Positions 41,399 to 49,166 of a stretch of 64,000 nt of DNA are shown piece after piece. The position numbers were made by a program, and so were the translations under genes. This DNA comes from Mycobacterium montefiorense (GTDB taxonomy: Bacteria; Actinomycetota; Actinomycetes; Mycobacteriales; Mycobacteriaceae). Positions within the stretch are counted from its first letter, which is position 1; each line of letters opens with the position of its first letter. The stretch covers positions 298,613-362,612 of the forward strand of contig NZ_BFCH01000007.1 of NCBI RefSeq assembly GCF_003112775.1, in the 5' to 3' direction. Under the pieces are notes generated by a model. The model saw nothing but the letters and a program-made list of their open reading frames with translations. It was not told where the DNA came from and did not search any database.

Positions 41399-42021
41399 GC
41401 ACACGACTATCCGACGCGTATTTCGACCAGATGTATGCCGACGCCGAAGATCCGTGGCAGCTGTCGACCCGGTGGTACGAGCAGCGCAAGTACGCGATCA
41501 CCCTGGGCATGCTGCCCGACCGACGTTATCGGCATGCTTTCGAGCCGGGCTGTTCGATTGGCACTCTGACCGCGCAGCTGGCGTTGCGCTGCGATCACGT
41601 CACCGCGGTGGACGTGGTTGACGCGGCGGTGCGCAGCGCGGGTTTGCGGCTCCGGCAAGCCGGGTGCCGCGACCGCGTGACACTGCTCCGGTCGTCTCTC
41701 GATGCGACGTGGCCGCACGGACCGTTCGACCTGCTCGTGCTCAGTGAAGTCGCTTATTACCTGCAAGCCGATGCGCTGGCCCAGGTGCTGGCGCGTGAAT
41801 GCGCTCGGTTGCAGCCGGGTGCGAATGTGGTTGCCGCGCATTGGCGCCACCCCGTCGCCGACTATCCGCTCACCGGCGACGCGGCCCACACCATCATCGC
41901 GCGAACGCCGGGACTGACATCGCTGGGCCGCTACCAGGATCGCGACGTCGTTATCGAGGTGTTCGACACGGGTGACGGCCGGTCGGTGGCAGCCCGCGAA
42001 CAGGTACCCGGAGCCCGCTAG
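41395..42021 (+). CDS. NodS-like SAM-dependent methyltransferase
   Basis: About 208 residues. Starts like the NodS family (STRLSDAYFDQMYADAEDPW, STRWYEQRKYAITLGMLP) and has SAM motif I as FEPGCSIGTLT near 49-59, then VTAVDVVDAAVRSA and FDLLVLSEVAYYL. NodS N-methylates the deacetylated end of Nod factors. No ATG or GTG lies at the expected start: the PIG-L stop overlaps a CTG (CTGA) with GGGAGAGG upstream, where relatives would have ATGA. In-frame GTG 41296 or ATG 41230 would add Arg-rich antisense-like residues. I favour CTG 41395 but the start is uncertain. Confidence 0.8.
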   Translation: MSTRLSDAYFDQMYADAEDPWQLSTRWYEQRKYAITLGMLPDRRYRHAFEPGCSIGTLTAQLALRCDHVTAVDVVDAAVRSAGLRLRQAGCRDRVTLLRSSLDATWPHGPFDLLVLSEVAYYLQADALAQVLARECARLQPGANVVAAHWRHPVADYPLTGDAAHTIIARTPGLTSLGRYQDRDVVIEVFDTGDGRSVAAREQVPGAR

Positions 42022-42044
42022 CGGAAAGTGGGTATCGAAGACCT

Positions 42045-42809
42045 ATGCGTGTCGCGACCTTCAACATCCTGCACGGCCGCACGGTCGGCGACGGCGTGCA
42101 CCCACAGCGGCTCCGAGAATGCGTTCGGCGCCTGGATCCCGACGTGCTGGCCCTGCAAGAAGTCGACTGCGACCAGGCACGGTCCTCTCGTGCCGACCTC
42201 ACTGCGTTGGCGGCCGAAGCGATGGGAGCTGTGGAGCATCGGTTTGTGGCCGCGATCTCTGGCACTCCCGGCGCGACATGGATGGCCGCCACCGGCGACG
42301 AACAACCTGGGACCGCGGGATACGGGATCGCGCTGCTGTCCCGATTCCCGGTATGCAGTTGGCAAGTGGTGCGACTGCCCCGCATCCCGATGCGGTTTCC
42401 GATGTTCCTACCCGGGCCCAACCGGGTGATGATCGTCGACGAAGAACCGCGGGCGGCCGTCATTGCCCGGCTGGACACACCACTGGGCCCAGTGACCGTG
42501 GCCAACACGCATCTGTCCTTTGTGCCCGGATGGAATCGGCGTCAGTTGCGCCGTCTGAGCCACGACTTGCGTGGCTTTCCCGGCCCGCGACTGCTCACCG
42601 GCGACCTCAACATGACGCCCTCCGCGGTGCGCCGTTGGTCGGGCATGCGGCCGCTGGCGGTAGCCGAGACGTTTCCGGCGAACGCCCCCGACCGCCAGCT
42701 GGACCATATCCTGACCGATGATCGCGACTTGCGTGGTGGGGTACCCGTGGCGGAGCCGATGCCGATCTCTGACCATCGGCCATTGGTTGTCGATCTCGAC
42801 CGCGCGTGA
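42045..42809 (+). CDS. Endonuclease/exonuclease/phosphatase-family hydrolase
   Basis: 254 residues of the EEP (DNase I-like) fold. Motifs: RVATFNILHGR (Asn), LALQEVDCDQ (metal Glu), ANTHLSF (His/Asp region), LLTGDLNMTP (Asp-x-Asn) and the final ISDHRPLVVDL (Asp-His). Members cleave phosphodiesters in nucleic acids, inositol phosphates or sphingomyelin-like lipids. It lies 23 bases after the methyltransferase and is most likely the last gene of the same operon. Confidence 0.9.
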   Translation: MRVATFNILHGRTVGDGVHPQRLRECVRRLDPDVLALQEVDCDQARSSRADLTALAAEAMGAVEHRFVAAISGTPGATWMAATGDEQPGTAGYGIALLSRFPVCSWQVVRLPRIPMRFPMFLPGPNRVMIVDEEPRAAVIARLDTPLGPVTVANTHLSFVPGWNRRQLRRLSHDLRGFPGPRLLTGDLNMTPSAVRRWSGMRPLAVAETFPANAPDRQLDHILTDDRDLRGGVPVAEPMPISDHRPLVVDLDRA

Positions 42810-42825
42810 GCGCAACTGACCGCGG

Positions 42826-43101
42826 CTACTCGAAGGGGACGAATCGACTCTGGACCCGATCGATGTCATCCGGCAATGGCATCTCGTCGGTGACTCGAGT
42901 GATCTCAACCCCGGCATCGGCGCGATCGATCGAGCGACGCCGCAACATCCGGAGCTTGCCCACGATCACCGAAATCTCCTCTTCGGAAATCCGGCGCGGC
43001 AACAGAGCCAACAACGGCGCGTAACCGACGGCGGGCGCGCCGGCGGGGTAACGGGAGCGCAGAAAGGTCACCAGGCTCGATACCCGATCGCCGAATCCCA
43101 T
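42826..43101 (-). CDS. DUF3349 family protein
   Basis: 91 residues. Matches DUF3349, a small mycobacterial helical family, with SSLVTFLRSRYPAGAPAVGY and PLLALLPRRISEEEISVIVG. The ATG at 43101 is chosen over the one at 43107 because GGAGG ends immediately before the latter, leaving six bases of spacing only for 43101. SigF-like promoter upstream. Function unknown. Confidence 0.88.
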   Translation of the reverse strand: MGFGDRVSSLVTFLRSRYPAGAPAVGYAPLLALLPRRISEEEISVIVGKLRMLRRRSIDRADAGVEITRVTDEMPLPDDIDRVQSRFVPFE

Positions 43102-43135
43102 CGTCATCCTCCATTACCGGCAGTCACCGCCAGGT

Positions 43136-43161
43136 ATAGCCGCGCACGACGACTTGAAACC
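43136..43161 (-). promoter_or_regulatory. SigF-like promoter of DUF3349 gene
   Basis: On the minus strand GGTTT-N15-GGCTAT, one mismatch in the -10, ending 35 bases before the ATG at 43101. Confidence 0.6.
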
Positions 43162-43211
43162 TCTGTCGGTGAATGGCGGCGGATTTTACCTATCCGACAC
43201 CAGAACAGGAT

Positions 43212-43251
43212 GAAGCAGATCCGGCCCGACATCCGGGACCGGACCTGCTTC
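43212..43251 (-). terminator. Stem-loop after the CsbD gene
   Basis: GAAGCAG-AT-CCGG pairs with CCGG-AC-CTGCTTC over 13 positions with one mismatch, loop of 14, just after the csbD-like stop. No T-run follows on the minus strand, so termination strength is uncertain. Confidence 0.55.
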
Positions 43252-43263
43252 TCGGGAATCTAA

Positions 43264-43500
43264 CTACTGATTCGCCTTCTGGCGCTCTTCGGCAGCCTTA
43301 GCGCCGCCGCGCGCGGCTTCGGCCTCGGCTTCCTTCTTGGCCGCGTCGCGCTCGGCGTCGCCCTTGTCCTGCTGAGCCTTGCCTTCTTCGACGAGGTCGT
43401 CGCGACCGGCTATCGTGCCGCCCACCTCTTTGGCCTTGCCTTTGATGCCCTCAACGGCGCCCTTGATCGCTTCTTCTGGTCCGCTCTTCTGATCGCCCAT
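43264..43500 (-). CDS. CsbD-like general stress protein
   Basis: 78 residues, very hydrophilic and helical, with the CsbD pattern EEAIKGAVEGIKGKAKEVGG and RDDLVEEGKAQQDKGDAERD followed by an Ala/Glu/Lys tail. ATG at 43500 with AGAGAGG upstream. CsbD is controlled by the general-stress sigma factor in Bacillus and relatives are stress-induced in actinobacteria. Function unknown. Confidence 0.9.
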   Translation of the reverse strand: MGDQKSGPEEAIKGAVEGIKGKAKEVGGTIAGRDDLVEEGKAQQDKGDAERDAAKKEAEAEAARGGAKAAEERQKANQ

Positions 43501-43616
43501 AGATATACCTCTCTGTCGGTCTTGCTGAGCTTGCGCCCATTTGGGGTGCGAATCGGCTTATCCTGCCGCAGCCCTGGTCACCTGCCGGGCTGCTCAACTC
43601 GTTCGCCTATAGGGGG

Positions 43617-43641
43617 CTTCCCCCGCTACGATCCGTCAAAC
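43617..43641 (-). promoter_or_regulatory. Possible SigF-like promoter of CsbD gene
   Basis: On the minus strand GTTT-N15-GGGAAG, about 115 bases before the ATG at 43500. Good -35 and spacing, weaker -10, long leader. Confidence 0.4.
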
Positions 43642-43697
43642 AACCTCAGCGAGTTCACCACGACCGCCGCCGTCATCGTGACGACCGTCTGGCCTTG
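43626..43697 (-). pseudogene. Possible relic of a heavy-metal P-type ATPase C-terminus
   Basis: A short open stretch on the minus strand reads QGQTVVTMTAAVVVNSLRLF then DGS and a TAG. The V-x-N-S-L-R-L ending resembles the C-terminus of P1B cation ATPases. No more of such a gene is found nearby. Very short, so the match may be chance. Confidence 0.2.
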
Positions 43698-43730
43698 AGA
43701 AGGATTGTTCTGCAGGTATTTTGAATAGCG

Positions 43731-43910
43731 TCAGCCGTCCTGACTGCGCGCCTCGGCCCCTGTCTCTCCGCTGCCGAAGTCGTCGTCCGCCGAAGCGCGG
43801 CCCACATAGCTACCATCGCCGTTGCGGCTAGCGCGCGAGCCGGCGACGTTCGAGTCGGATTCGATGTCTTCTTCCGCCTTCTCTGCCTTAGCGCGGTGTT
43901 TCCCGGTCAT
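43731..43910 (-). CDS. Small acidic hydrophilic protein
   Basis: 59 residues: basic start MTGKHRAKAEKAEEDIESD, then Gly/Ser/Asp-rich (SNVAGSRASRNGDGSYVGRA). No membrane segment or known domain. ATG at 43910 with a clear GGGAGGCG site. It follows a 41-codon ORF by 13 bases and lies in the stress island, so a stress-linked disordered protein is plausible. Confidence 0.65.
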   Translation of the reverse strand: MTGKHRAKAEKAEEDIESDSNVAGSRASRNGDGSYVGRASADDDFGSGETGAEARSQDG

Positions 43911-43923
43911 CGTGACGCCTCCC

Positions 43924-44049
43924 TCACTCGTAAGACGGATACGTGCCGACGCGCAGACCGCCGGCCAGGTGCACCGCGCTGCGCGCCGCCGCCGCGGAGA
44001 AAACCGCGTCGGGCACCTTGTCCAGATCTTGGTAGTCGGTGGTCTGCAT
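43924..44049 (-). CDS. 41-residue small ORF
   Basis: Reads MQTTDYQDLDKVPDAVFSAA, then AARSAVHLAGGLRVGTYPSYE, from ATG 44049 to TGA 43924, with GAGGCG just upstream. The residue usage is like a real protein rather than a shadow, and 13 bases later the 59-residue gene begins with its own site, suggesting a two-gene mini-operon. A GGGTAT box lies upstream at 44092-44097 but without a good -35. Family not recognised. Confidence 0.5.
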   Translation of the reverse strand: MQTTDYQDLDKVPDAVFSAAAARSAVHLAGGLRVGTYPSYE

Positions 44050-44162
44050 CGCCTCGCCATTTCAGTAGGTGCTGCCTTGCACCGCAAGCGAATACCCAAT
44101 TTCGTTACGCGCCTGGAACGCATCCGCGGCGGTCTCAAACGAGGACCGCACCCCGCAGTGGG

Positions 44163-44723
44163 CTACCCCTTGCCGATGATGGCGTCGCGAGCCCGGTCCA
44201 GCATCGCCGCGAACGGACCAGCGACCAGGTTGGCCAGTTGCGACTCGACACCGGCGTGCGGCCGGGTGGGCGCGATCGCTTCGGCGAGCTTGGCGGCGCG
44301 GCCCATGCTTTCGAGCTCGTGGTCGCTTAATTCCTTTCCCAGCCTGGCGAACTCGTCCTTCTCCTCCTGTTTGGCGTGGGCGAGAACGTCGTCGCGCAGC
44401 TCCGTCAGCAGCCGGGTGAAGTCGCCGCTGTCGACGTCGAGCTTCTCCAGCTTCTGCAGCACCACTTTGGCTTCGTGCTCTTCCTCCAATCGCTGTCCAA
44501 CCACGGCCTCACCATTGGCGATCTTGCGCTTGGCCCGCGGGTGAACTATTTCCTCTTCGATGGTTTCGTGCACGGCGAGCAATCGCCGAAGGTCGATGAA
44601 GCCCTTCTCGCGCGCTTCACCCGACGCCGAAAGCGTTTTGGCGAACAGAGACTTGATCTGCTCGTGCTGACCGGAAAGAAAGTCGACCACATCGGTGGGC
44701 GACGTGATGGCGGACTGAGCCAT
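44163..44723 (-). CDS. Haemerythrin HHE-domain protein
   Basis: 186 residues. Helical di-iron protein with the HHE pattern: LSGQHEQIKSLF, LAVHETIEEEIVHPRAK and EEEHEAKVVL, then DVLAHAKQEEKDEF. Such proteins bind oxygen, NO or iron and are induced under stress in mycobacteria. ATG at 44723 with GGGAGGA upstream; the longer frame upstream crosses the promoter. SigF-like promoter at 44788-44812. Confidence 0.92.
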   Translation of the reverse strand: MAQSAITSPTDVVDFLSGQHEQIKSLFAKTLSASGEAREKGFIDLRRLLAVHETIEEEIVHPRAKRKIANGEAVVGQRLEEEHEAKVVLQKLEKLDVDSGDFTRLLTELRDDVLAHAKQEEKDEFARLGKELSDHELESMGRAAKLAEAIAPTRPHAGVESQLANLVAGPFAAMLDRARDAIIGKG

Positions 44724-44787
44724 GAAGTCCTCCCCAAGATAGAACCGTGAAGTAGCGCGCCGGACTGTTTGACGCGCATGCAAGCGG

Positions 44788-44812
44788 CTACCCGTCGCTG
44801 CAGTCACCAAAC
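44788..44812 (-). promoter_or_regulatory. SigF-like promoter of haemerythrin gene
   Basis: On the minus strand GTTT-N15-GGGTAG, one base from consensus, ending 65 bases before the ATG at 44723. It sits between the haemerythrin and CoA-transferase genes. Confidence 0.65.
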
Positions 44813-44837
44813 ATTCGCCAGTTCGGGGCGGGCGCGC

Positions 44838-46073
44838 TCATACCGGGTTGTCGATGCTTTCGCGCGCAGGTTCAATCAGCGCACCGGTTTTCACCAGAGC
44901 TTGGATCTCGTCGGCGGTCAGGCCGATCTCTTTGAGGATCTCATCGTTGTGCTCGCCCTGGCGGGCGGGCAGCTGGGCGGCCAGCGTGCCGCCGTGGCCG
45001 CTGAAGTGCCAGGGCGGCGCGGGGATAGTGATGGTGCCGCCGTGACGGTCGGAGACCTCGCGGGTGACGCCCCAGCCCTTGGCCCACTCGGTTTCGCTGA
45101 ACTCTACGATGTCGTGCAGTTGACCAGTGGCGATCTTGGCCTCGTCGAGCTGGGCGTCGAGCGAGTCCATGGAATCAAACGTGTAAATCCAGGTCTGCAC
45201 GATCGCATGCAGCGTCTCGAAATTCTGGCGGCGCAGCTCCGCCGTGCGGAACCGCGGGTCTTCGGCGAGGTCGGTTCGCCGCATCGCGTGCAGATAGAAC
45301 GGGAAGCTCATGCTCCCGACCAGGCTCATCGGCGTAACGAACTGGTGGCCTTCGGGACTGGTGAAGAACGCGCAGTCGGTGGCGCCCAGGATCGGCGTCT
45401 CCGCGCCCAGCTCGGCATCCGAAAGGTCATAGTGCACACGTTCGTTGAGCGAGGTCAGCACCGCCGCCATTGCCACGTCGATGTATTGCCCTTCGCCGGT
45501 GACGCGGCGACTCTGTAGAGCCGCCAGGACCGCGATGGTGCCGTGCAGCCCGGCGTAGATGTCGCCGTGCGACAGTGCGTCCGACCGGCGGTCTGCGCCG
45601 TCAACTCCGAACTGCTGCAATGTATTATGCGTGAACCCAACTTCGGCCTGGACCGTGGGCGCATACGCCATGCGGCTTCGCCACGGCCCCGTCTGGCCGT
45701 AGCCACTGATGGAGGCGTAGACGACGGCGGGGTTGCGCGCTGCCACCGAGTCATAGTCCAACCCGAACGACGCCAGCGCGCCGGGGCGGAAGTTCTCGAC
45801 GATGATGTCCGCGGTGTCGCACAGTCGCAGCACCGCTTCGCGGGCCTGCGGCACGTTGAGGTCGATGCTCAAGTTGCGTTTGCCCGCGTTCTGTTGCGCG
45901 TAGTAACCGCTGATCTCGTCCTGACGCGGAAACGCAAAGCGACTGATATCCCCTTGGGGCGGTTCGATTTTGATCACTTCGGCACCGAGGTCGAGCAGAT
46001 GCTTGGTGCAGTGCGGGCCGGCTAGCACCCGGGTGAAATCGATGACCCGGACGCCCTCGAGTGGCAGCGTCAT
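44838..46073 (-). CDS. Family III CoA-transferase (CaiB/BaiF type)
   Basis: 411 residues. Moves CoA between acyl groups. N-terminal LPLEGVRVIDFTRVLAGPHC, then LGAEVIKIEPPQGD, the NAGKRNLSIDL block and the catalytic Asp region SDALSHGDIYAGLHG. Located two bases after the stop of the broken enoyl-CoA hydratase, so the pair formed an acyl-CoA catabolic operon. Confidence 0.93.
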   Translation of the reverse strand: MTLPLEGVRVIDFTRVLAGPHCTKHLLDLGAEVIKIEPPQGDISRFAFPRQDEISGYYAQQNAGKRNLSIDLNVPQAREAVLRLCDTADIIVENFRPGALASFGLDYDSVAARNPAVVYASISGYGQTGPWRSRMAYAPTVQAEVGFTHNTLQQFGVDGADRRSDALSHGDIYAGLHGTIAVLAALQSRRVTGEGQYIDVAMAAVLTSLNERVHYDLSDAELGAETPILGATDCAFFTSPEGHQFVTPMSLVGSMSFPFYLHAMRRTDLAEDPRFRTAELRRQNFETLHAIVQTWIYTFDSMDSLDAQLDEAKIATGQLHDIVEFSETEWAKGWGVTREVSDRHGGTITIPAPPWHFSGHGGTLAAQLPARQGEHNDEILKEIGLTADEIQALVKTGALIEPARESIDNPV

Positions 46074-46075
46074 GA

Positions 46076-46901
46076 TTATCTTCCCTCGAAACGCGCGGCA
46101 CCGGGACCTGCCGAGGCAAGTGAGGCCAGCCCGGTCTTCAGGTCTTCGGACTTCCAGATGCCCTTCTGCAATTCCTGCATCGCATCGTCGGTGGCCGAGA
46201 CCCCATGCGAGACCGCATGGGAAACAATGGCTTTGGTAGATGCGTGCGCCACAGTCGGCCCGTTTGCGAGCTCATGGGCAAGCGCAGTCGTTACGGCGGC
46301 GAGTTGATCGTCTGCGACAACGCGGTTGATGACGTTCCAGGGTTCGGGCGTCGTAGCGGCGGGCGAGCATTGCTATCTCCTTGGCGCGCGCGGCCCCGGC
46401 ACGCTCGGTGACGCGTTGAATGCCCCCCATCAACGGGTTCAGCCCAATCGATGCCTCGATGTTGCCGATCTTGGCCGACTCGCCGGCGACGATCAGATCA
46501 CAGGCCAGCGCCAATTCCAGACCGCCACCGAGGCATACACCCTGCACGGCGGCAACGATCGGAATCGGTAACGAGTCGAATTCGCGTAGCAGCTCAACGA
46601 CTCCAATGGCCGGCGCCTCGCCGCGCTCGGCAGTATCGAACAGCGTGACGTCGGCACCGGCGCAGAAATTGCGCAGGCTGCTGCGCAGCAGTACCGCGCG
46701 GGCCCGCTGCTCGGCCGCCCAGCGAATGCCGTCGAGCAACGCGTCGAACAAGGCGGTCCCCAAGAAGTTGTGTGGAGCGTGCTGCATGGTCAGTACGGCA
46801 ACGTGGCCGTCCAGCTCGCGGGCCACCGGCGATGAATCGCGGTCCGGGGAGTTAACCGGCGGTATCGCGCCGGCCGGCTGATCCAGAGTCTGCTCGCTCA
46901 T
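46076..46901 (-). pseudogene. Enoyl-CoA hydratase/isomerase with frameshift
   Basis: Crotonase-family gene of about 275 codons in two frames. Frame one from ATG 46901 carries LRNFCAGADVTLF and VQGVCLGGGLELALACDLIV (oxyanion hole) and IGNIEASIGLNPLMGGIQRV, up to MLARRYDA near 46345. The normal continuation, EPWNVINRVVADDQLAAVTT onward to the TAA at 46076, is intact in another frame. An 8-base loss between short CGAAC repeats would explain it. As read, the frame-one product is 209 residues with a nonsense Arg-rich tail. A base-calling error is possible. Confidence 0.8.
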
Positions 46902-46932
46902 GGAAATCCCCTAACTCTTTACTATGCTGAAC

Positions 46933-46946
46933 GTCATACCAATGAC
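46933..46946. promoter_or_regulatory. Candidate TetR operator
   Basis: GTCAT-ACCA-ATGAC, a perfect 5-base inverted repeat between the divergent enoyl-CoA hydratase gene (start 46901) and the TetR gene at 47005. Its place fits joint control of both. Confidence 0.45.
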
Positions 46947-46968
46947 AACGATTAACATAGGACTTATT

Positions 46969-46997
46969 CCGACTCACTGTTAAGAACTATGTATGAT
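46969..46997 (+). promoter_or_regulatory. SigA-type promoter giving a leaderless TetR mRNA
   Basis: TATGAT at 46992-46997 matches the -10 consensus, with a modest CCGACT -35 17 bases upstream. Transcription would begin at about 47004-47005, exactly at the ATG of the TetR gene, which lacks a ribosome-binding site. Confidence 0.5.
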
Positions 46998-47004
46998 GGG
47001 CGAC

Positions 47005-47595
47005 ATGCCAAGGCGAACCGACAGCAAGGATCGAATGATCGCGGCAGCCCGCCGGCTGTTTCGCGAGCATGGCTATTTCGGTACCGCGCTGTCCGACGTC
47101 GTCGCGGAGAGCTCGGCACCGCGGGGGTCGCTGTACTTCCACTTCCCCGGCGGCAAGGAAGAACTCGCGACCGAGGTAGCGCTGTTGCACTCCGCCGACG
47201 CCATCGCAAACATCAACCGGGCGGCGGGCACCACCAACACCGCCGCCGAACTGATCGCGGCTTTCATCGGCCGTCCCCGCGACGAGCTCATTGCCAGCGG
47301 CTACCGCGAAGGCTGCGCCGTCGCCCCGATCGTCATCGATTCGACGCCGGCGTCGGCGCGGCTCACCGAGACCACCCGGCGTGGCTTCGCAGACCTCATC
47401 GCCACGCTGGCCGCACGACTGACCGAAAGAGACATTCCCGAGAACCGGGCCAGGCAACTCGCCCTCAATGCCGTCACCGCCATGGAAGGCGCACTCATCC
47501 TCAGCCGGGCGCTGCGCAGCCCCGAACCTTTCGACGCGGCGATCGCCGAACTCACTGCCAGCGCGCGGGCTACCGAAGGAACGTACGTGCGATGA
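47005..47595 (+). CDS. TetR-family transcriptional regulator
   Basis: 196 residues. Helix-turn-helix in MIAAARRLFREHGYFGTAL and SAPRGSLYFHFPGGKEEL; the C-terminal domain is of the type that ends in LAVNAVTAMEGAL-like helices. ATGs at 46993 and 46996 overlap the TATGAT promoter box, so the ATG at 47005 (MPRRTDSKD) is preferred as a leaderless start. Overlaps the lipocalin-like gene by ATGA. Confidence 0.9.
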   Translation: MPRRTDSKDRMIAAARRLFREHGYFGTALSDVVAESSAPRGSLYFHFPGGKEELATEVALLHSADAIANINRAAGTTNTAAELIAAFIGRPRDELIASGYREGCAVAPIVIDSTPASARLTETTRRGFADLIATLAARLTERDIPENRARQLALNAVTAMEGALILSRALRSPEPFDAAIAELTASARATEGTYVR

Positions 47596-48047
47596 CGCTA
47601 ACAACGGCAAATGAATTGCGCGTCAACCTGATTGGCGCCTGGACACTGCAGTCGTACCAGAGCAGCGCGCTGGACGGCTCCGAAGTGACCTACCCGCTGG
47701 GCGTGGATGCCCGCGGCATCATCATGTACACCCCGGACGGCTACATGTCGGCCCAGCTGATGCGCGCCGACCGGACGCCGTTCGACCACGACGATCCGCA
47801 TCATGCGCCCGACAACGAGCTCGTCGCCGCGGCCGGCGGGTATATGAGCTATGGCGGACCGTTCTCCGTCGTCGAAGACGGCCTGATCGCTCACCATGTC
47901 GAAGTCAGCTTGTTGCCCAACTGGATCGGCGGAATCCAGTACCGCAAGGCCCAGTTACGGGAATGCTGCTTGGAGCTCGGGCCGGCCGAACCGATCATGC
48001 TCAACGGCGTGCCCCGTAATGCCAAGCTGGTCTGGCGCCGCACCTGA
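47592..48047 (+). CDS. Lipocalin-like domain protein
   Basis: 151 residues matching the lipocalin-like family: LIGAWTLQSYQSSALDGSEV, GRGIIMYTPDGYMSAQLM-like block (ARGIIMYTPDGYMSAQLMRA) and GGYMSYGGPFSV. These small beta barrels bind or modify hydrophobic ligands. Coupled to the TetR gene by an ATGA overlap, so probably the regulator's target. Confidence 0.88.
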   Translation: MTLTTANELRVNLIGAWTLQSYQSSALDGSEVTYPLGVDARGIIMYTPDGYMSAQLMRADRTPFDHDDPHHAPDNELVAAAGGYMSYGGPFSVVEDGLIAHHVEVSLLPNWIGGIQYRKAQLRECCLELGPAEPIMLNGVPRNAKLVWRRT

Positions 48048-48083
48048 GGTCAGAACTACCGATGGCCTAGGTACCGGTACTAC

Positions 48084-48105
48084 AGTCTGGGCAGGATCCC
48101 AGACT
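48084..48105 (+). promoter_or_regulatory. Leader hairpin before the PknH-like sensor gene
   Basis: AGTCTGGG-CAGGAT-CCCAGACT, a perfect 8-base stem that ends just before the AAGGAGG ribosome-binding site of the gene at 48116. A 10-base palindrome GTACCGGTAC lies at 48071-48080. Could be an operator or an RNA element that covers or exposes the binding site. Confidence 0.5.
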
Positions 48106-48115
48106 AAGGAGGCCG

Positions 48116-49129
48116 GTGACGAACCCTCAGGATCCGTTCGGACACAATCCCTTTAGCTACGATCCGCTCGGCCGTGTCCCCTATTCCGAGCCACCGACGG
48201 CACCGAAGTTCAACATGGCGCCGCCCCCGCCGTCGCAACCCCCGCCCGTCAATGCCTTTGCGACGTTGTCCCTGGTGTTCGCGTTCGTGTTCGCCCCCGT
48301 CGGCGCAATTCTCGGGCATCTCGGCCTCGCGCAGATCCGCCGCACCGGTGAGCTCGGCCGTGATCGCGCGCTCGTCGGGCTATCACTGTCGTATGCGTTC
48401 ATCCTGCTCACCGTCGTCGCGCTGACCGGATGGGCGACGCTCACCCTGGCCGTCTCGCGGCCGCACCAGACGGCGGCTCCCGTGACCACCGCGCCGGCCA
48501 CCACCAGCGAGTCACCACCGGCGCCCAAGGTGGCGCCGGACGACGTCATCAAGCTGCTGCCCAAGCTGGATGCCCTCAAAAGCATCACCAACGATCAGAA
48601 TCTGGAGCCCGGCGAAACGTGGGATCGTCCCGGCAAAAGCGACAAGGACGCGACCATCGACCGCCCCCAATGCTGGGGAAGCATGACCCCCGGGGCACCC
48701 GAGGCCTACACCCTCGACGCGATTCTGCGGTACCGCGCGGAGGAATTCTCTGACACGCAAACCTTGCTGAAGTCGATCCAGCTCATCCAAGCGGTCATCG
48801 CATTTCGGGACTCGCCGACCGCCCAATCGCAAGTGAGCACCCTAGTCGACGGGTGGCGCGAATGCGGCGGGGCGCCCGTGACACTGAGCGCCCGGGGCGG
48901 GCCCACTTACACGTTGTCGCTCAGCCCTCCAGCCGATGCCGGCAACGGCATCACCACGATGGACCTGGCACCCAAGGGCCTGAAGGTGCGTTTTGTCCGG
49001 GCGGCCGCGGCCAAGGCCAATGTCGTGGTCGACCTGTACGTCGTCAGCCTCGGCACAACCGATGCCAGCGGCCCCCGGCAAACTGCAGTGAGCATCGCCA
49101 ACTACATCCTCACCAAGATCCCTGACTGA
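48116..49129 (+). CDS. Membrane protein with PknH-like extracellular sensor domain
   Basis: 337 residues. Pro-rich cytoplasmic start (NPFSYDPLGRVPYSEPPTAP), a DUF4190-like pair of helices (FATLSLVFAFVFAPVGAILG and LSLSYAFILLTVVALTGWAT), a Pro/Thr linker, then an outside domain of about 200 residues with cysteines in PQCWGSM and WRECGG, matching the PknH C-terminal sensor fold. Has no kinase domain, so it may be a stand-alone ligand binder. GTG start with AAGGAGG. Confidence 0.85.
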   Translation: MTNPQDPFGHNPFSYDPLGRVPYSEPPTAPKFNMAPPPPSQPPPVNAFATLSLVFAFVFAPVGAILGHLGLAQIRRTGELGRDRALVGLSLSYAFILLTVVALTGWATLTLAVSRPHQTAAPVTTAPATTSESPPAPKVAPDDVIKLLPKLDALKSITNDQNLEPGETWDRPGKSDKDATIDRPQCWGSMTPGAPEAYTLDAILRYRAEEFSDTQTLLKSIQLIQAVIAFRDSPTAQSQVSTLVDGWRECGGAPVTLSARGGPTYTLSLSPPADAGNGITTMDLAPKGLKVRFVRAAAAKANVVVDLYVVSLGTTDASGPRQTAVSIANYILTKIPD

Positions 49130-49166
49130 CCCCGGCGGCGCTCACCCAGCCCAGTACGGTGGGCAC

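Noticed and set aside
43924..44162. SigF promoter for the tiny ORFs
   Set aside because: GGGTAT at 44092-44097 is good, but the nearest -35-like GTTC is 18 bases away, so I did not count it with the other nine.
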